Origin: Microbacterium arborescens
GTDB lineage: Bacteria; Actinomycetota; Actinomycetes; Actinomycetales; Microbacteriaceae
DNA length: 64,000 nt
Direction of reading: 5' to 3'
Assembly: GCA_003339645.1 (NCBI GenBank)
Contig: QNUV01000099.1
Coordinates: 496,001-560,000 of the forward strand
The notes beneath the pieces were generated by a model. It did not search any database. It saw nothing but the letters and a program-made list of their open reading frames with translations, and was not told the DNA's origin. The position numbers and the translations under genes were made by a program. Below, piece by piece: positions 26,954 to 37,536 of this stretch. Each line of letters begins with the position of its first letter. Position 1 is the stretch's first letter.

Positions 26954-28780
26954 GTGAGCACCCAGACCGAAGAGGTCGTCGTCAAGGACGGCATCCACTA
27001 CCACCAGTTCGACATCGTCATCGTCGGCGCCGGCGGCGCCGGCATGCGGGCGGCGATCGAAGCCGGTCCGGGCGCCCGCACCGCGGTGATCTCGAAGCTC
27101 TACCCGACCCGCTCGCACACCGGTGCGGCACAGGGCGGCATGGCGGCGGCGCTCGCCAACGTCGAAGAGGATTCGTGGGAGTGGCACACCTTCGACACCG
27201 TTAAAGGCGGCGACTACCTCGTCGACCAGGACGCGGCCGAGATCCTCGCGAAGGAGGCCATCGACGCGGTCATCGACCTCGAGAACATGGGCCTGCCCTT
27301 CAACCGCACGCCCGACGGCAAGATCGACCAGCGCCGATTCGGCGGCCACACCGCCGACCACGGCAAGTCCCCGGTCCGCCGCGCCTGCTATGCCGCCGAC
27401 CGCACCGGCCACATGATCCTGCAGACGCTGTTCCAGAACTGCGTCAAGCTCGGCATCAACTTCTTCAACGAGTACTACGTGCTCGACCTCATCACGGTGA
27501 CCGCCCCCGACGGCTCGACCCAGACCGCGGGCGTCGTCGCCTACGACCTGGCAACCGGCGACCTGCACGTCTTCCACTCGAAGGCCGTCGTCTTCGCCAC
27601 CGGCGGCTTCGGCAAGATCTACAAGACGACCTCCAACGCCCACACCCTCACGGGCGATGGCGTCGGCATCGTCTGGCGCAAGGGCCTGCCGCTCGAGGAC
27701 ATGGAGTTCTTCCAGTTCCACCCGACCGGCCTCGCCGGTCTCGGCATCCTTCTCACCGAAGGCGCGCGCGGTGAGGGCGCGATCCTGCGCAACGCGTCGG
27801 GCGAGCGATTCATGGAGCGCTACGCCCCCACCATCAAGGACCTCGCTCCCCGCGACATCGTCTCGCGGTGCATGCAGCAGGAGGTCGCCGAGGGCCGCGG
27901 CGCCGGACCGCACCGCGACTACGTGCTGCTGGACTGCACGCACCTGGGCGCCGAGGTCCTCGAGACCAAGCTCCCCGACATCACCGAGTTCGCCCGCACC
28001 TACCTGGGTGTCGACCCGGTCGTCGAGCCCGTTCCCGTCATGCCCACCGCGCACTATGCGATGGGCGGCATCCCCACCAACGTCAAGGCCGAGGTCCTCG
28101 CCGACAACACCACCGTCGTCCCGGGCCTCTACGCCGCCGGCGAGTGCGCGTGCGTCTCGGTGCACGGCTCGAACCGCCTCGGCACCAACTCGCTGCTCGA
28201 CATCAACGTCTTCGGCAAGCGCGCCGGCCGCAACGCCGTCGAGTACGTCAAGACCGCCGACTTCGTGCCGCTGCCCGAGGACCCCGCCAAGGAGGTCCGC
28301 GAGCTCATCGAGGGCGTGCGCAACAACCCCGGCACCGAGCGCATCGCCGTCCTGCGCAAGACGCTCCAGGACGAGATGGACAAGGGCGCGCAGGTGTTCC
28401 GCACCGAGGAGTCGCTCCTGCACGTCATGGACGTCATCGCCGACCTGCGCGAGCGGTTCAAGAACATCCACGTCGACGACAAGGGCAAGCGGTTCAACAC
28501 CGACCTGCTCGAGGCGGTCGAGCTGGGCTTCCTGCTCGACATCGCCGAGGTCGTCGTGGTCGCCGCGCGCAACCGCAAGGAGAGCCGTGGCGGACACATG
28601 CGCGACGACTTCCCGACGCGTGACGACGAGAACTACATGAAGCACACGATGGCCTACCTCTCGGGCGACCCCCACTCGTCGCACGCCGAGGACCACATCC
28701 GGCTCGACTGGAAGCCCGTCGTGTTCACCAAGAACGAGGCCGGCGAACTGCGGTACCCGCCGCTGGAGAGGAAGTACTGA
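26954..28780 (+). CDS. sdhA: Succinate dehydrogenase flavoprotein subunit
   Basis: Catalytic flavoprotein, 608 residues. [19 protein letters not shown] is the FAD motif, and [16 protein letters not shown] contains the His that binds FAD covalently. [39 protein letters not shown] and [20 protein letters not shown] are conserved catalytic segments. GTG start at 26954. The stop overlaps sdhB by 1 nt. Confidence 0.97.
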   Translation: MSTQTEEVVVKDGIHYHQFDIVIVGAGGAGMRAAIEAGPGARTAVISKLYPTRSHTGAAQGGMAAALANVEEDSWEWHTFDTVKGGDYLVDQDAAEILAKEAIDAVIDLENMGLPFNRTPDGKIDQRRFGGHTADHGKSPVRRACYAADRTGHMILQTLFQNCVKLGINFFNEYYVLDLITVTAPDGSTQTAGVVAYDLATGDLHVFHSKAVVFATGGFGKIYKTTSNAHTLTGDGVGIVWRKGLPLEDMEFFQFHPTGLAGLGILLTEGARGEGAILRNASGERFMERYAPTIKDLAPRDIVSRCMQQEVAEGRGAGPHRDYVLLDCTHLGAEVLETKLPDITEFARTYLGVDPVVEPVPVMPTAHYAMGGIPTNVKAEVLADNTTVVPGLYAAGECACVSVHGSNRLGTNSLLDINVFGKRAGRNAVEYVKTADFVPLPEDPAKEVRELIEGVRNNPGTERIAVLRKTLQDEMDKGAQVFRTEESLLHVMDVIADLRERFKNIHVDDKGKRFNTDLLEAVELGFLLDIAEVVVVAARNRKESRGGHMRDDFPTRDDENYMKHTMAYLSGDPHSSHAEDHIRLDWKPVVFTKNEAGELRYPPLERKY

Positions 28781-29550
28781 TGACGATCGTCGAAACCGAT
28801 GCCGCGGCCCCTGCCGAGGCGGCGAACGACACCGGCATCCAGTCGTTCCTGGTCACCTTCATCATCCGGCGCTTCGACCCCGAGGTCGACAGCGAGCCGA
28901 GGTGGGTCGACTACGACGTCGAGCTCTACTCGACCGACCGTGTGCTCGACGCCCTGCACAAGATCAAGTGGGACGTCGACGGATCGCTGACCTTCCGGCG
29001 CTCCTGCGCCCACGGCATCTGCGGCTCGGACGCGATGCGCATCAACGGCCGCAACCGCCTGGCCTGCAAGACGCTCATCAAGGACCTTGACATCTCGCAG
29101 CCGATCTACGTCGAGGCGATCAAGGGCCTGCCGCTGGAGAAGGACCTCGTCGTCGACATGGAGCCGTTCTTCGCCTCCTACCGCGAGGTGCAGCCGTTCC
29201 TCATCGCCAACTCGAAGCCCGAGGCCGGCAAGGAGCGCATCCAGTCGATCGCCGACCGCGAGATCTTCGACGACACCACCAAGTGCATCCTGTGCGCCGC
29301 GTGCACCTCGTCGTGCCCCGTGTTCTGGACCGACGGCCAGTACTTCGGCCCCGCCGCGATCGTCAACGCGCACCGCTTCATCTTCGACTCGCGCGATGAC
29401 GCCGGCGACGTTCGTCTCGACATCCTCAACGACAAGGAGGGCGTGTGGCGCTGCCGCACGACCTTCAACTGCACCGAGGCATGCCCGCGCGGCATCGAGG
29501 TCACCAAGGCGATCGCCGAGGTCAAGCAGGCGGTTCTGCGCGGTCGTTGA
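28780..29550 (+). CDS. sdhB: Succinate dehydrogenase iron-sulfur subunit
   Basis: Electron-transfer subunit, 256 residues. The [2Fe-2S] cysteines are in RSCAHGICGSDAMRINGRNRLAC; the [4Fe-4S] and [3Fe-4S] clusters are in CILCAACTSSCPVFW and CRTTFNCTEACPRGIEV. Completes sdhCDAB. The unrelated yihY-like gene follows after its own promoter. Confidence 0.96.
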   Translation: MTIVETDAAAPAEAANDTGIQSFLVTFIIRRFDPEVDSEPRWVDYDVELYSTDRVLDALHKIKWDVDGSLTFRRSCAHGICGSDAMRINGRNRLACKTLIKDLDISQPIYVEAIKGLPLEKDLVVDMEPFFASYREVQPFLIANSKPEAGKERIQSIADREIFDDTTKCILCAACTSSCPVFWTDGQYFGPAAIVNAHRFIFDSRDDAGDVRLDILNDKEGVWRCRTTFNCTEACPRGIEVTKAIAEVKQAVLRGR

Positions 29551-29595
29551 GCCGGGCGGGCCCCGTGCCCGAGCAGCTGACCGTCCCGCCGCGGG

Positions 29596-29601
29596 TAGAT
29601 T
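29596..29601 (+). promoter_or_regulatory. -10 box of a leaderless promoter for the YihY-family gene
   Basis: TAGATT lies 7 nt before the GTG at 29609. Confidence 0.55.
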
Positions 29602-29608
29602 CGAAGGC

Positions 29609-30769
29609 GTGGATCCCGACCCCTCGGCGACAGATGCGCTTCGCGAACGGTGGGACTCGTCCCGATTGCGCGAGCGCCTCGACCAGCCCATCGAGCGTGC
29701 GACGACGATCACCCGTCGCACGCTCGGCTGGTTCCCGATCCGCGTCTGGCGCCACTTCCTGCGCCACAACGGCTTCCTCCTCGCGGCGAGCATCAGCTAT
29801 CAGTCGCTCTTCGCCCTCTTCGCCACGATCTACACGGCGTTCGCCGTCGTCGGCCTCTGGCTCGGCGGCTCGTCGATGGCGATCGACGCCCTGATCGACG
29901 TCGTCAACAGCTACATCCCGGGCCTGATCTCCGGCAGCGGTCCCGTCTCGCCGGGCGACGTCGCCGACATCGCCCGCAACAGCGGCAGCGTCCTGGCCGT
30001 GACGGGTGCCGTCGCGCTCGCGGTCGCGATCTGGACGGCGATCGGCTTCGTGACGTTCACCCGCCGCGCCGTGCGCGACATCTTCGGGCTCCCCTTCGAC
30101 ACGCGCAACTACGTGCTCCTGAAGCTGCGCGACTTCGGCGCCGCCCTGCTGTTCGGCCTCGTGCTCGTGCTCGGCGCCGCGCTCGGCCTCGTCGCCGGTG
30201 GCATCGTCCGGCAACTGTTCGACCTCTTCGAGATCCCCTACGAGTCGACGACGATCGACGTGCTGAGCCGGCTCGCGTCGGTGCTGGTCGCGATCGTCAT
30301 CAACGCCGCCGCCCTCACGGCGCTCATCCGATTCCTCACCGGCACCGCACTGCCGTGGCGGAAGATCATCCCCGGATCGATCTTCGGCGGCACCGCGCTG
30401 AGCGTCCTGCAGCTGGGTGCCGGCTTCCTCGCCGTCTACTCCCCCACGAACCCGCTCCTCGCGACGTTCTCGGTGCTCATCGGGTTCCTCCTCTGGCTGC
30501 GCCTCGCCGGAATCGTCATCCTCGTCGCGGCCTCATGGGTCGCGGTGTCGGCCACCGATGACGACATCCCGCTCGAGGTCAAGACCGAGGAGGAGCGCCG
30601 CGCCGACGAGCGACGGGCCCTGCGCGTGGTGGCCGAGGCGCAGCTGCGCGACGCCGAGCATGCTCTCGCCGAGGCCGGGTGGTGGAAGCGCGTTCCCGCG
30701 CGGCGTGACGTGAATCGGGCTCGCGAGCTGCTCCGACGCCTCGATGCGGAGGAGCGGGCCGCTCGCTGA
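29609..30769 (+). CDS. YihY/BrkB-family inner-membrane protein
   Basis: A 386-residue polytopic membrane protein of the YihY (formerly RNase BN) family; molecular role not established. Six hydrophobic segments are visible, starting with HNGFLLAASISYQSLFALFATIYTAF and including PWRKIIPGSIFGGTALSVLQLGAGF and FSVLIGFLLWLRLAGIVILVAASWVAV. The C-terminus is a charged, helical tail rich in Glu and Arg. The GTG at 29609 is chosen from the leaderless promoter; upstream in-frame sequence is an sdhB shadow. Confidence 0.85.
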   Translation: MDPDPSATDALRERWDSSRLRERLDQPIERATTITRRTLGWFPIRVWRHFLRHNGFLLAASISYQSLFALFATIYTAFAVVGLWLGGSSMAIDALIDVVNSYIPGLISGSGPVSPGDVADIARNSGSVLAVTGAVALAVAIWTAIGFVTFTRRAVRDIFGLPFDTRNYVLLKLRDFGAALLFGLVLVLGAALGLVAGGIVRQLFDLFEIPYESTTIDVLSRLASVLVAIVINAAALTALIRFLTGTALPWRKIIPGSIFGGTALSVLQLGAGFLAVYSPTNPLLATFSVLIGFLLWLRLAGIVILVAASWVAVSATDDDIPLEVKTEEERRADERRALRVVAEAQLRDAEHALAEAGWWKRVPARRDVNRARELLRRLDAEERAAR

Positions 30770-30789
30770 GCCATGTCGGCGGTCGCGAT

Positions 30790-30795
30790 TACGCT
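30790..30795 (+). promoter_or_regulatory. -10 box of a leaderless promoter for xthA
   Basis: TACGCT lies 7 nt before the GTG at 30803. This box would be inside the coding region if the ATG at 30773 were used. Confidence 0.5.
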
Positions 30796-30802
30796 GGCAG
30801 AC

Positions 30803-31642
30803 GTGTCACGCCGTCTTCGCATCGCTTCCGTCAACGTCAACGGCATCCGCGCCGCCGCTCGCAAGGGCATGCACGAGTGGCTCGAGACCGCCGACGTCGA
30901 CATCCTGACCCTCCAAGAGGTCCGCGCCCAGGCCTCCGATCTCGCGGCGGCGCTGCCGGGCTGGCACTTCGTCTCGGACGAGGCGCTCGCCAAGGGGCGC
31001 GCGGGCGTCGCGATCGCCGCCCGCGAGCCCCTCGACGTGTGGCGCATCGAACTCGGCGACGACGACCTCGACTCCAAGGGTCGCTGGGTCGAGGCCGACA
31101 TCGAGGTCGCGGGAGAACACCTCACGGTCGTCAGCGCGTACGTCTTCACCGGCGAGGCCGACACCGAGAAGCAGGTCGCGAAGTACGCCTTCCTCGATGC
31201 GATGGAGAAGCGGATGCCGCGGCTCGGCGAGCTCGCCGTCATCACCGGCGACCTGAACGTCGGGCACCGCGAGTTCGACATCCGCAACTGGCGCGGCAAC
31301 CGCAAGAAGGCGGGCTTCCTTCCGCGCGAGCGCGCGTATTTCGACCGGTTCACCGCCCCCGCGGGCGTCGAGATCGACACCGTCGACGGTGAACGGGGCA
31401 CGGGTCTCGGATGGGTCGATGTGGGCCGTACCTTCGCCGGCGAGGTCGACGGCCCCTACACGTGGTGGTCCAACCGCGGAAAGGCGTTCGACACCGACAC
31501 CGGGTGGCGCATCGACTACCACCTCGCCACACCGCAGCTCGCGGAGCGAGTCGCCGACTACCACGTCGTGCGCGCGCCGTCGTGGGACACCCGGTGGAGC
31601 GATCACGCCCCCGTCGTGGCGGACTACGTCTTCCCGGGCTGA
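30803..31642 (+). CDS. xthA: Exodeoxyribonuclease III (AP endonuclease)
   Basis: Base-excision repair AP endonuclease and 3'-5' exonuclease, 279 residues. Motifs are RIASVNVNGIRAA (metal Asn), ILTLQEVRA (catalytic Glu), VVSAYVFTGE, VITGDLNVGHREFDIRNWRGN and, at the C-terminus, RIDYHLATPQL and WSDHAPVVADY (catalytic Asp-His). The GTG at 30803 is preferred over the ATG at 30773 because the family begins RxIASxNVNG and a -10 box fits this start. Confidence 0.92.
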   Translation: MSRRLRIASVNVNGIRAAARKGMHEWLETADVDILTLQEVRAQASDLAAALPGWHFVSDEALAKGRAGVAIAAREPLDVWRIELGDDDLDSKGRWVEADIEVAGEHLTVVSAYVFTGEADTEKQVAKYAFLDAMEKRMPRLGELAVITGDLNVGHREFDIRNWRGNRKKAGFLPRERAYFDRFTAPAGVEIDTVDGERGTGLGWVDVGRTFAGEVDGPYTWWSNRGKAFDTDTGWRIDYHLATPQLAERVADYHVVRAPSWDTRWSDHAPVVADYVFPG

Positions 31643-31667
31643 TCCCACGACCGGGGGCGACCGGGAC

Positions 31668-31697
31668 GACAGGGCTGGGGGCGACAGGGCTGGGGGC
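31668..31697 (+). repeat. 15-bp tandem duplication upstream of trpS
   Basis: Two exact copies of GACAGGGCTGGGGGC in direct tandem (31668-31682, 31683-31697), 8 nt before the trpS -10 box, so they occupy the -35 region. Could vary in number and affect expression. Confidence 0.7.
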
Positions 31698-31705
31698 GAC
31701 GCCCG

Positions 31706-33245
<1,540 letters not shown>

Positions 33246-33321
33246 TCCCGGGACGGCCCCGTCCTCACTGGCGGGGCAGGCGCCGGCGGGCCGACGGCCA
33301 CCGCTTCGCGTCATCCCTGTT

Positions 33322-33337
33322 CCGTCAACAGGCTCAG
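33322..33337 (+). repeat. CAGGCTCAG-type short repeat downstream of the second DUF559 gene
   Basis: CCGTCAACAGGCTCAG. Related units occur upstream of the same gene at 34411-34425, 34462-34480 (inverted), 34578-34597 and about 34632-34645 (inverted). Confidence 0.55.
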
Positions 33338-33425
33338 CGTGCGTTCCACGCCTCGACAGCCCGCCGCCAGCCGTTTCAGCTTGCGCACGGCACGCACAGA
33401 ACACTGGCTACCCGCCCGGCGAGCG

Positions 33426-34307
33426 TCAGCGCGCGGGAACCGGCCGAATTCCGCGGCTGAGGGCGCCGCGCACAGCTTCGAGGACGCGATCGGGGCGCCA
33501 CATGATGTCCGACGCCATCGGGCGCAGAGTCAGGTACCCCAGGGCTGCCGCCGCGAGATCGCGCGCGCCGTCTCGTCGCCGCGCGTCGAGGCCCGAATGA
33601 TGAGCATCGCTGTCGCACTCCACGATCAGCCATCCATCGACCAGCAGATCGACTCGCCCCACGCCAGGTATACGCACCTGCAGCTCCACCGTCTTGGCGA
33701 CTCCACGCAGAAGCAGCCGCATGAGCGTCTCCGGCCCGGACTCCGCCCGCCCGTCGATCAAGCGCCGCAGCGTGCGGTACCGCAGGGGCAGCGCGGCGAA
33801 GACCGTGTCGAGATCCGCGGCATGGAGAAGCCTGAGGTGGAGCGCACTGTCGAGCGTGGCGACAGCAGCTCGGGGTGACTGGCACTGCACCGCGCGGACC
33901 AGAGCGTCGATGATGCTCGAGCAGACGAACCATCTGGGGCGCGGAGCGACGGGAGGTGTCCAGTGCAGCACCGGCCTCGATCCCGCGCCCACCTCAGGCG
34001 TCGGCACGCGCGAGGCCGTGCGCGGCAGCTGCACGTGCGGCCCGCTGGGCTCGAGGACGAACACACCGAGGAGGCGCAACAGGCTCACACAGGTCAGACG
34101 GCCGCCGAGCGATACTGCGGCGGCGGCGGATGGTGGCGCAGCGGCGACGAGGTACGAGCCCCGCCGGGGCCTCACGAGTCGGCCGGCGGCGACGGCATCC
34201 GCGATGTCGCGCTTGCGGAGACCACCCGCGCGTAGATCGGATGTCGACCAGCAACGCAACTCCATGATCTCTGCGGGAGGCCAGGCTGACGAGGCGTGAG
34301 GGTCCAT
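33426..34307 (-). CDS. DUF559-type protein, second copy
   Basis: A 293-residue relative of the protein at 15278. The N-terminal AbiEi-like segment STSDLRAGGLRKRDIADAVAAGRLVRPRRGSYL is followed by a helical middle and a C-terminal DUF559-like region, VGRVDLLVDGWLIVECDSDAHH, with candidate metal residues Asp and Glu, then DLAAAALGYLTLRPMASDIMW. The two paralogues share domain order but are divergent. The ATG at 34307 is supported by a CANNNT box; the ATG at 34265 (MELRCW) is the alternative. Flanked by short dispersed repeats. No partner gene is visible. Confidence 0.72.
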   Translation of the reverse strand: MDPHASSAWPPAEIMELRCWSTSDLRAGGLRKRDIADAVAAGRLVRPRRGSYLVAAAPPSAAAAVSLGGRLTCVSLLRLLGVFVLEPSGPHVQLPRTASRVPTPEVGAGSRPVLHWTPPVAPRPRWFVCSSIIDALVRAVQCQSPRAAVATLDSALHLRLLHAADLDTVFAALPLRYRTLRRLIDGRAESGPETLMRLLLRGVAKTVELQVRIPGVGRVDLLVDGWLIVECDSDAHHSGLDARRRDGARDLAAAALGYLTLRPMASDIMWRPDRVLEAVRGALSRGIRPVPAR

Positions 34308-34313
34308 GCCGAC

Positions 34314-34319
34314 AAGGTG
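34314..34319 (-). promoter_or_regulatory. -10-like box for the second DUF559 gene
   Basis: CACCTT on the minus strand lies 6 nt before the ATG at 34307. Weaker match than the TANNNT boxes elsewhere. Confidence 0.35.
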
Positions 34320-34684
34320 TCGTCCGTGGTCCCGTGCGGGGCCGGCGCGGGAGGAAATTGTGAACAGTTGAACTCGCCCGCCGCCTGTGCGGAAGTCGTT
34401 AACCCGTGCCGCCGACAGGCTCAGGCGCAGCACTCCGCGCGATGAGAGGCACCCTGGCGCCGCCAGCCTGTTGACGGCACGGCTGGGCTCCCCTCGGCAC
34501 GCGCCCGACGAGGCGTCCTTCATCGCGGCTCGGGATGTCGGCTGATCGGCCCCGGCATCCGCATCAGCTGAAGCGCGTGCCGTCAGCAGGCTGAGGACGG
34601 GGCCTGCGGCCGCTCGGCACGGCGACACCGGGATGAGCCTGTTCGCGGCGCAGCCATGGGGCCGGGGGCCGGGCCCGACCTCGG

Positions 34685-34690
34685 TAGGGT
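34685..34690 (+). promoter_or_regulatory. -10 box of a leaderless promoter for the acetyltransferase
   Basis: TAGGGT lies 6 nt before the ATG at 34697. Confidence 0.55.
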
Positions 34691-34696
34691 CGGGGG

Positions 34697-35260
34697 ATGG
34701 AACCGGTGACCCTGCGTACCGCGCGGCTCGAGCTGTCGATCCCCACGCTCGACGACGTCGATGCCATCACGACCGCGGCTCAGGACCCCGAGGTGCCGCG
34801 CTGGACGACCCTGCCATCTCCCTATACGCGCGAGCACGCCGAGGACTTCGTCGCGAAGGCCGCAGGCTGGTGGGACGAACAGTCCGAGCTGACGTGGGGC
34901 ATCCGCCGAGAGGGCGCCTGGATCGGCATGATCGGCCTCCATCGCGTGAGCCCGGGCGGTGCCGCGGAGATCGGGTTCTGGATGAGCGCGCCGGCGCGCG
35001 GGCACGGCTACCTGAGCGAGGCCGCCCGTGCTGTCATCGACTTCGGGTTCGCCGAGCCGCTGGCGCTCGCGCGCATCGAATGGCGGGCTGTCGCCGGCAA
35101 CATCGCCTCGGCGCGGACCGCACGCAGCCTCGGGTTCCGCTACGAGGGGATGCTGCGCCAGGGCCTGTCCGACATCCGCGGCCGCCACGACGGCTGGATC
35201 GCCGGCATCCTGCCCACCGACGACCGCGCCCCGCAGCCCTGGCCGATCCTCACCGGCTGA
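34697..35260 (+). CDS. GNAT family N-acetyltransferase (RimJ/RimL-like)
   Basis: A 187-residue acetyl-CoA N-acyltransferase. LRTARLELSIPTLDDVDAI opens the fold; GGAAEIGFWMSAPARGHGYLSEAARAVIDFGF contains the acetyl-CoA-binding (R/Q)xxGxG/A-like turn; VAGNIASARTARSLGFRYEGMLRQG is the RimJ/RimL-type C-terminal motif. The acceptor could be a ribosomal protein N-terminus or a small amine. It stands alone between repeats and the glycosylase. Confidence 0.85.
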   Translation: MEPVTLRTARLELSIPTLDDVDAITTAAQDPEVPRWTTLPSPYTREHAEDFVAKAAGWWDEQSELTWGIRREGAWIGMIGLHRVSPGGAAEIGFWMSAPARGHGYLSEAARAVIDFGFAEPLALARIEWRAVAGNIASARTARSLGFRYEGMLRQGLSDIRGRHDGWIAGILPTDDRAPQPWPILTG

Positions 35261-35317
35261 ACCCCGACCGGCAGCGCCGCCGCGCGCAACCCCGTGCCCG
35301 GTGGGGGTGGTGCGTGC

Positions 35318-35323
35318 CAGGAT
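35318..35323 (+). promoter_or_regulatory. -10-like box for the Fpg/Nei gene
   Basis: CAGGAT lies 6 nt before the ATG at 35330. It helps place the start so that Pro is residue 2. Confidence 0.42.
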
Positions 35324-35329
35324 GACGCC

Positions 35330-36193
35330 ATGCCCGAGATGCCGGAAGTGCAGGGACTCGTCGACTACCTCGGCGGTCGCCTCGCCGGGCGCCGAATCAC
35401 GAAAGCCCGTGTCAGCGCGATCTCTGCCCTGAAGACCTACGACCCGCCGATCGAGACCCTCGAGGGCACGACCGTGACCGCCGCAGCCCGCCACGGCAAG
35501 TTCGTCGACCTCGCCACCGACAGCGGCACGCACCTCGTGTTCCACCTCGCCAAGGCGGGATGGCTGCGCTGGTACGACGCGCTGCCGTCGACCGTCATCC
35601 GCCCCGGCAAGACCCCGATCGCGCTGCGCGTCGGGTTCGACGACGACTCCGGTTTCGATCTGACCGAGGCCGGCACGAAGAAGTCGCTCGCGGTCTACGT
35701 CGTCCGCGATCCGGCCGAGGTGCCGGGCATCGCACGACTCGGTCCCGACCCGCTGGATCCCTCGTTCGACCGCGACGCCCTCGCGAGCCTGCTGGCGGGC
35801 CGCCGCACGCAGATCAAGGGCGTGCTGCGCGATCAGTCGATCGTCGCCGGAATCGGCAATGCCTATTCCGACGAGATCCTCCACGTCGCGAAGTTGTCTC
35901 CGTACGCACTGGCGGCGAACCTCGATGACGCCGAGATCGACCGGCTCTATACGGCGCTCAGCGAGACGCTGGCCGAAGCCGTCGCCGCGGCATCCGGCAA
36001 GCCGCCCGCCGATCTGAAGGACGCGAAGCGCCGCGGGATGCGGGTCCACGGCCGCCGCGGCGAAGCGTGCCCGGTGTGCGGCGACGAGGTGCGCAGCGTC
36101 TTCTTCGCCGACAACAGCCTCGAGTACTGCCCGACGTGTCAGACCGGCGGCAAGCTGCTCGCCGATCGCCGGCTCTCACGCCTGCTCAAGTGA
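35330..36193 (+). CDS. Fpg/Nei-family DNA glycosylase
   Basis: Bifunctional glycosylase/AP lyase for oxidised bases, 287 residues. MPEMPEV supplies the catalytic Pro2 and Glu3 once the start is set at 35330; an upstream ATG at 35294 would bury the catalytic proline. The middle has the H2TH region (IKGVLRDQSIVAGIGNAYSDEILH). The C-terminus has a zinc finger with CPVCGDEV and CPTCQTGG, but the segment between the Cys pairs reads SVFFADNSLEY, so it departs from the classic Fpg finger. Whether it prefers 8-oxoguanine or oxidised pyrimidines is not clear. Confidence 0.88.
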   Translation: MPEMPEVQGLVDYLGGRLAGRRITKARVSAISALKTYDPPIETLEGTTVTAAARHGKFVDLATDSGTHLVFHLAKAGWLRWYDALPSTVIRPGKTPIALRVGFDDDSGFDLTEAGTKKSLAVYVVRDPAEVPGIARLGPDPLDPSFDRDALASLLAGRRTQIKGVLRDQSIVAGIGNAYSDEILHVAKLSPYALAANLDDAEIDRLYTALSETLAEAVAAASGKPPADLKDAKRRGMRVHGRRGEACPVCGDEVRSVFFADNSLEYCPTCQTGGKLLADRRLSRLLK

Positions 36194-36233
36194 CGGCGGA
36201 AGTCGGGAATGCCGCGAGCGTCCGCGCGTTGAG

Positions 36234-36239
36234 TACGAT
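36234..36239 (+). promoter_or_regulatory. -10 box of the riboflavin operon
   Basis: TACGAT, about 14 nt before the first riboswitch stem. No good -35 was seen. Confidence 0.45.
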
Positions 36240-36252
36240 CGGAGTATTGAAC

Positions 36253-36394
36253 GTGCTCCGGGGTCGGTGAGAATCCGAACCGGCGGTGAGAGTCCGCGAC
36301 CCTCGAGGCCCTCGGGCCGAGAGGTTGATCCGGTGGAATTCCGGGACCGACGGTGATGCGACGCGAGTCGCTAGTCCGGATGAGAGGAAGCACG
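36253..36394 (+). ncRNA. FMN riboswitch (RFN element)
   Basis: The closing stem pairs GTGCT (36253-36257) with AGCAC (36390-36394). In between are conserved RFN segments: GGTGAGAATCC, ACCGGCGGTGAGAGTCCGCGA, GGTTGATCCGGTGGAATTCC, GACCGACGGT and AGTCCGGATGAGAGGAAG. FMN binding should repress the downstream riboflavin genes. A hairpin GCAGCG/CGCTGC just after it (about 36394-36410) may be part of the expression platform. With no U-rich terminator, control of translation of ribD is more likely than termination; this is inference. Confidence 0.95.
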
Positions 36395-36453
36395 GCAGCG
36401 TTCGCGCTGCGCGCGCCCACCCGCGTCCCCGGAGACTGACCGAAGGACGAAGG

Positions 36454-37536
36454 ATGCCGGGCACCACCGACCGCGAGATCGCCGCGATGCGTCGTGCCTT
36501 CGAGCTCGCCGGCAACGGTCCGCGCGGGCTGAACCCCCAGGTCGGCGCCGTGCTCCTGGCGCCCGACGGCTCGGTGCTCGCGGAGGGCTGGCATCGCGGC
36601 GCGGGCACTCCGCACGCCGAGGTCGACGCCCTCTCTCAGCTGCCCGCGGGGGCCGCCCGCGGCGCCACCGCCGTCGTGAGCCTCGAGCCCTGCAACCACA
36701 CCGGCCGCACGGGCCCGTGCGCGCTCGCGCTCATCGAGGCCGGCGTCGCGCGTGTGGTCTACTCGGCGTCCGACCCGGGCGACGCCTCGGCCGGCGGGGC
36801 GCAGCGCCTGCGTGATGGCGGGGTCGACGTCGTCGACGGAGTGCTCGCCGACGAGGGCCGAGCCCTCATCCATGACTGGCTGACCGTGCAACGCCTCGGT
36901 CGTCCGCACGTCACCGTGAAGTGGGCGCAGTCGCTCGACGGTCGCGCCGCGGCCGCCGACGGCACGAGCCAGTGGATCACCGGCCCCGCCGCGCGCGCAG
37001 ACGTGCACCGCCGCCGGAGCGAGGCCGATGCCATCGTCGTGGGCACCGGCACGCTCTTCTCGGACGACCCCGCTCTGACCGCCCGGCGACCGGACGGCAC
37101 CCTGCACGACCGGCAGCCGATGCCCGTCGTCCTCGGCCAGCGTGCCGTGCCCGACGACGCGCTCGTTCGCCGTCATCCGCTGCCGTTCCTGCACCGCGAC
37201 GGCGAGAACCTGGGCGGCGAGAGCTCCAACGAGCCCTCGCTGATGGCGGAGCTGCGCGAACTCGGTGTGCAGCGTGTGTTCGTCGAGGGCGGCCCGACCA
37301 TCGCGAGCGCGTTCGTGCGCGCCGGACTCGCCGACGAGATCCTGGCCTACATCGCTCCGACGCTCATCGGCTCCGGCTCAGCCGGCGACGACCGCCCGGC
37401 GCTGCGTTCGCTCGGCGTCGAGACGATCGCCGACCAGCGACGTCTGCGCGTGAGCTCGATCGAGACTCTCGGCGACGACCTGCTGGTGATCGCCTCCCCC
37501 GTGCCCCCGACATCCCCGTCCGAAGGAGACGCCTGA
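36454..37536 (+). CDS. ribD: Bifunctional riboflavin deaminase/reductase
   Basis: Deaminates and then reduces the pyrimidine intermediate of riboflavin synthesis. 360 residues. The N-terminal deaminase has HAEVDAL and SLEPCNHTGRTGPC (Zn ligands); the C-terminal reductase has VKWAQSLDGRAA, SQWITGPAARADVHRRRSEADAIVVGTGT and VFVEGGPTIASAFV. The ATG at 36454, after GAAGGACGAAGG, is chosen because longer in-frame starts fall inside the riboswitch. Overlaps ribE by TGATG. Confidence 0.95.
   Translation: MPGTTDREIAAMRRAFELAGNGPRGLNPQVGAVLLAPDGSVLAEGWHRGAGTPHAEVDALSQLPAGAARGATAVVSLEPCNHTGRTGPCALALIEAGVARVVYSASDPGDASAGGAQRLRDGGVDVVDGVLADEGRALIHDWLTVQRLGRPHVTVKWAQSLDGRAAAADGTSQWITGPAARADVHRRRSEADAIVVGTGTLFSDDPALTARRPDGTLHDRQPMPVVLGQRAVPDDALVRRHPLPFLHRDGENLGGESSNEPSLMAELRELGVQRVFVEGGPTIASAFVRAGLADEILAYIAPTLIGSGSAGDDRPALRSLGVETIADQRRLRVSSIETLGDDLLVIASPVPPTSPSEGDA

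Larger units (their letters stand above)
34308..34696. other. 389-nt intergenic region rich in short inverted CAGGCT repeats
   Basis: No credible gene. It holds the DUF559 promoter at its left end, the acetyltransferase promoter at its right end, and at least four degenerate units around a core G(C)CGTCA(A/G)CAGGCTCAG in both orientations (34411-34425, 34462-34480, 34578-34597, about 34632-34645). Neighbouring units of opposite orientation can pair into hairpins. It looks like a landing site for small extragenic repeats. Confidence 0.55.

Noticed and set aside
36286-36453. Upstream in-frame start for ribD
   Set aside because: It lies inside the FMN riboswitch, and the extra residues match nothing in RibD; the ATG at 36454 has a ribosome-binding site.
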